From Rossellomorea aquimaris (GTDB lineage Bacteria; Bacillota; Bacilli; Bacillales; Bacillaceae_B), in the NCBI RefSeq assembly GCF_008180865.1, contig NZ_VTEX01000003.1:485357-549356 (forward strand): DNA of 64,000 nt. Direction: 5' to 3'. Shown piece after piece: positions 62,591-64,000 of the stretch. Each line of letters starts with the position of its first letter. The stretch's first letter is position 1. Under the pieces are notes generated by a model that was given only the letters and a program-made list of their open reading frames with translations, did not search any database and was not told the origin of the DNA. Made by a program: the position numbers and the translations under genes.

Positions 62591-63430
62591 TCAGCAATCC
62601 TTTGAAAACGTTCTTCGGATCGCATTTTCAAATTCTGCTTCAGGTACCTGTGACCTTGCATATTTCTTTGTTACATTAATATCTCTATGACCGGCAAGCC
62701 TTGATACCACTTCAAGACTGACACCTTGATCGATAAGATGCTGGCAAAATGTATGGCGCAGCTTTTGCGCATTTATATGGAACTTCTTAAGCATATATTG
62801 GACCGATCTCTCCGTTAATCGCTCATTCGATTTAGAAACGAACAATGCTTCCTGTGGTTGGATAGCTTCCATATAGTCAGAAAGAGAATGCACTGCTTCT
62901 TCCGACAGAGGGATAATCCGTTGATCCCCATGAGTATCCGAAACGCTTACTTGTTTCTTTTGCAGATCCATATCCGCTATATTAAGGGCACAAAGCTCTG
63001 ATACCCGTATCCCCGTATGAAGCAGCATATACACAATCGCTATATTTCTTTCATTTTCACTTTCCCTTACTTCTGATAAAAGCGCTTCACATTCATACTT
63101 AGACAGCGTTTCGATCTCATCCTTTTTGCTTCCTTGTTTAATCTTTATATCAAACGTAATGTCAGGTTTTTTTAAATATTTTGCAAAAGTACGTATCACT
63201 CCCAAGATTTTATCCGTCGTGATCGGACTCTTACCCTTTTCTTCTAAAAATAGAATGTAATCCTGAACTTCACGATGAGTAATGTCTTTTAACTCTCTGT
63301 GATTCTGTTGAAGCCACTTCTCAAATTTCTTAAGCTCCTGATGGTAAGTCGAGATGGTATTTGATGATTTTCCTTCATGTTCAAGCCATGTTAAAAACTG
63401 ATCAATTGTAGTACTAGAAGATCCTTGCAA
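62591..63430 (-). CDS. Tyrosine recombinase / phage-type integrase (XerC/D-like)
   Basis: A 279-residue site-specific recombinase with an N-terminal SAM-like core-binding domain (about 10-85: TIDQFLTWLEHEGKSSNTI) and a catalytic domain. The first Arg is in LHTGIRVSELC, the second in AQKLRHTFCQHL, the third box in RLAGHRDINVTKKY with the nucleophile Tyr in KKYARS. The His of box II (HxLR) is Gln here. No prophage genes or attachment sites are visible, and the gene lies beside the rRNA operon, so it may be a Xer-like chromosomal enzyme. The start is uncertain: TTG 63430 or GTG 63439. Confidence 0.82.
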   Translation of the reverse strand: MQGSSSTTIDQFLTWLEHEGKSSNTISTYHQELKKFEKWLQQNHRELKDITHREVQDYILFLEEKGKSPITTDKILGVIRTFAKYLKKPDITFDIKIKQGSKKDEIETLSKYECEALLSEVRESENERNIAIVYMLLHTGIRVSELCALNIADMDLQKKQVSVSDTHGDQRIIPLSEEAVHSLSDYMEAIQPQEALFVSKSNERLTERSVQYMLKKFHINAQKLRHTFCQHLIDQGVSLEVVSRLAGHRDINVTKKYARSQVPEAEFENAIRRTFSKDC

Positions 63431-63570
63431 GAGTACCACCCTTTCGAATCAAGCCTTTGTTTACTATTATCGTAGAACTTATAGATGAAGAAGTCAACTT
63501 CTCCGAACGTAGAAGGGTATAATGAGGGAGGAATAATCCTTTTTTTGAAATTAGAATTTAACCAAGCCAC

Positions 63571-63603
63571 AAAAAAAGAGTAACTCCTAAGAGCTACTCT
63601 TTC
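63571..63603 (-). terminator. rRNA operon terminator
   Basis: AAGAGTAGCTC and GAGTTACTCTT pair with a short loop and are followed on the minus strand by TTTTTTTG, right after 5S rRNA. Confidence 0.88.
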
Positions 63604-63612
63604 TTCACATTT

Positions 63613-63729
<117 letters not shown>

Positions 63730-63832
63730 CGAATATTCAATTGAAGGATTGTTCCTTCAAAACTAGATAAAGAATTGATGTCAAGAAAGCCGAATATCGA
63801 CCAATTGTTGTTCATTTAAAAAATGACTCTTT

Positions 63833-64000
<168 letters not shown>

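Noticed and set aside
62591..63430. Integrase as the marker of a prophage or genomic island
   Set aside because: No phage, conjugation or resistance genes, tRNA target or direct repeats were seen; composition looks like the surroundings.

Overview
The window looks like chromosomal DNA of a spore-forming member of the Bacillaceae (Bacillota). The evidence is strong AGGAGG-type ribosome binding sites with frequent TTG/GTG starts, sigma-A promoters with cre sites, a ComK homologue, a SipW/TasA matrix operon, a thermolysin-type neutral protease, S8 protease and surface proteins with CWB2 repeats, a MurNAc recycling operon, and an rRNA operon end (5S and the 3' part of 23S) at the right edge. Several catabolic clusters with TRAP transporters and a likely sulfolactate pathway would suit a marine or salt-adapted relative (Rossellomorea-like is a guess, not shown).

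Layout. 1-445: a DUF1659/DUF2922 pair. 564-1943: glutamate dehydrogenase. 2109-14496: galactoside utilisation on the minus strand (LacI regulator, galM, GH42 beta-galactosidase, galT-galE-galK, GH36 alpha-galactosidase, sodium symporter), with a palindromic operator and cre sites. 14933-16847: ECF sigma factor and a large membrane anti-sigma candidate. 17083-19673: NitT/TauT-type ABC transporter. 19739-20329: SCO1-like protein. 20744-21976: HTH-TPR regulator. 22086-23986: TasA-like, SipW and an accessory protein. 24217-25992: neutral protease. 26123-27244: histidine kinase. 27423-29387: CWB2 surface protein with a cyclic-di-GMP-I riboswitch and a small ORF upstream. 29650-31416: surface phosphoesterase. 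31543-34917: murQ-murP-mupG. 35175-35735: comK.

36432-44324 is a GntR-controlled cluster (gntR, TRAP dctPQM, aminotransferase, RocB-like protein, and a divergent FAD oxidase) whose substrate I cannot name. 44391-47471 is a cell-wall-anchored S8 protease. 47718-56768 is the most coherent system: TRAP transporter, sulfite-exporter-like protein, GntR regulator, a Ldh2-family dehydrogenase, SuyB-, SuyA- and SlcC-like enzymes. Together these can be read as uptake of 3-sulfolactate, conversion of the S to the R enantiomer through sulfopyruvate, cleavage to pyruvate and sulfite, and sulfite export. A 19-bp palindrome (TGGTTGGGTnACCCAACCA) or close variants precede each transcription unit. 57511-63439 holds a small ORF, an SGNH hydrolase, a cytochrome c fusion, membrane proteins and a tyrosine recombinase. 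63571-64000 is the rRNA operon end.

Structure beyond genes: two degenerate intergenic arrays with an exact 20-nt period (about 6311-6510 and 20441-20590), a dispersed 14-mer (GAGGTCCGTCCCTC) at five loci, used as a terminator stem and also overlapping gene ends, a 240-bp nested imperfect palindrome near 36057-36295, and a decayed CWB2 fragment near 57085-57240. All functions are from reading the sequence and family knowledge; no searches were run.
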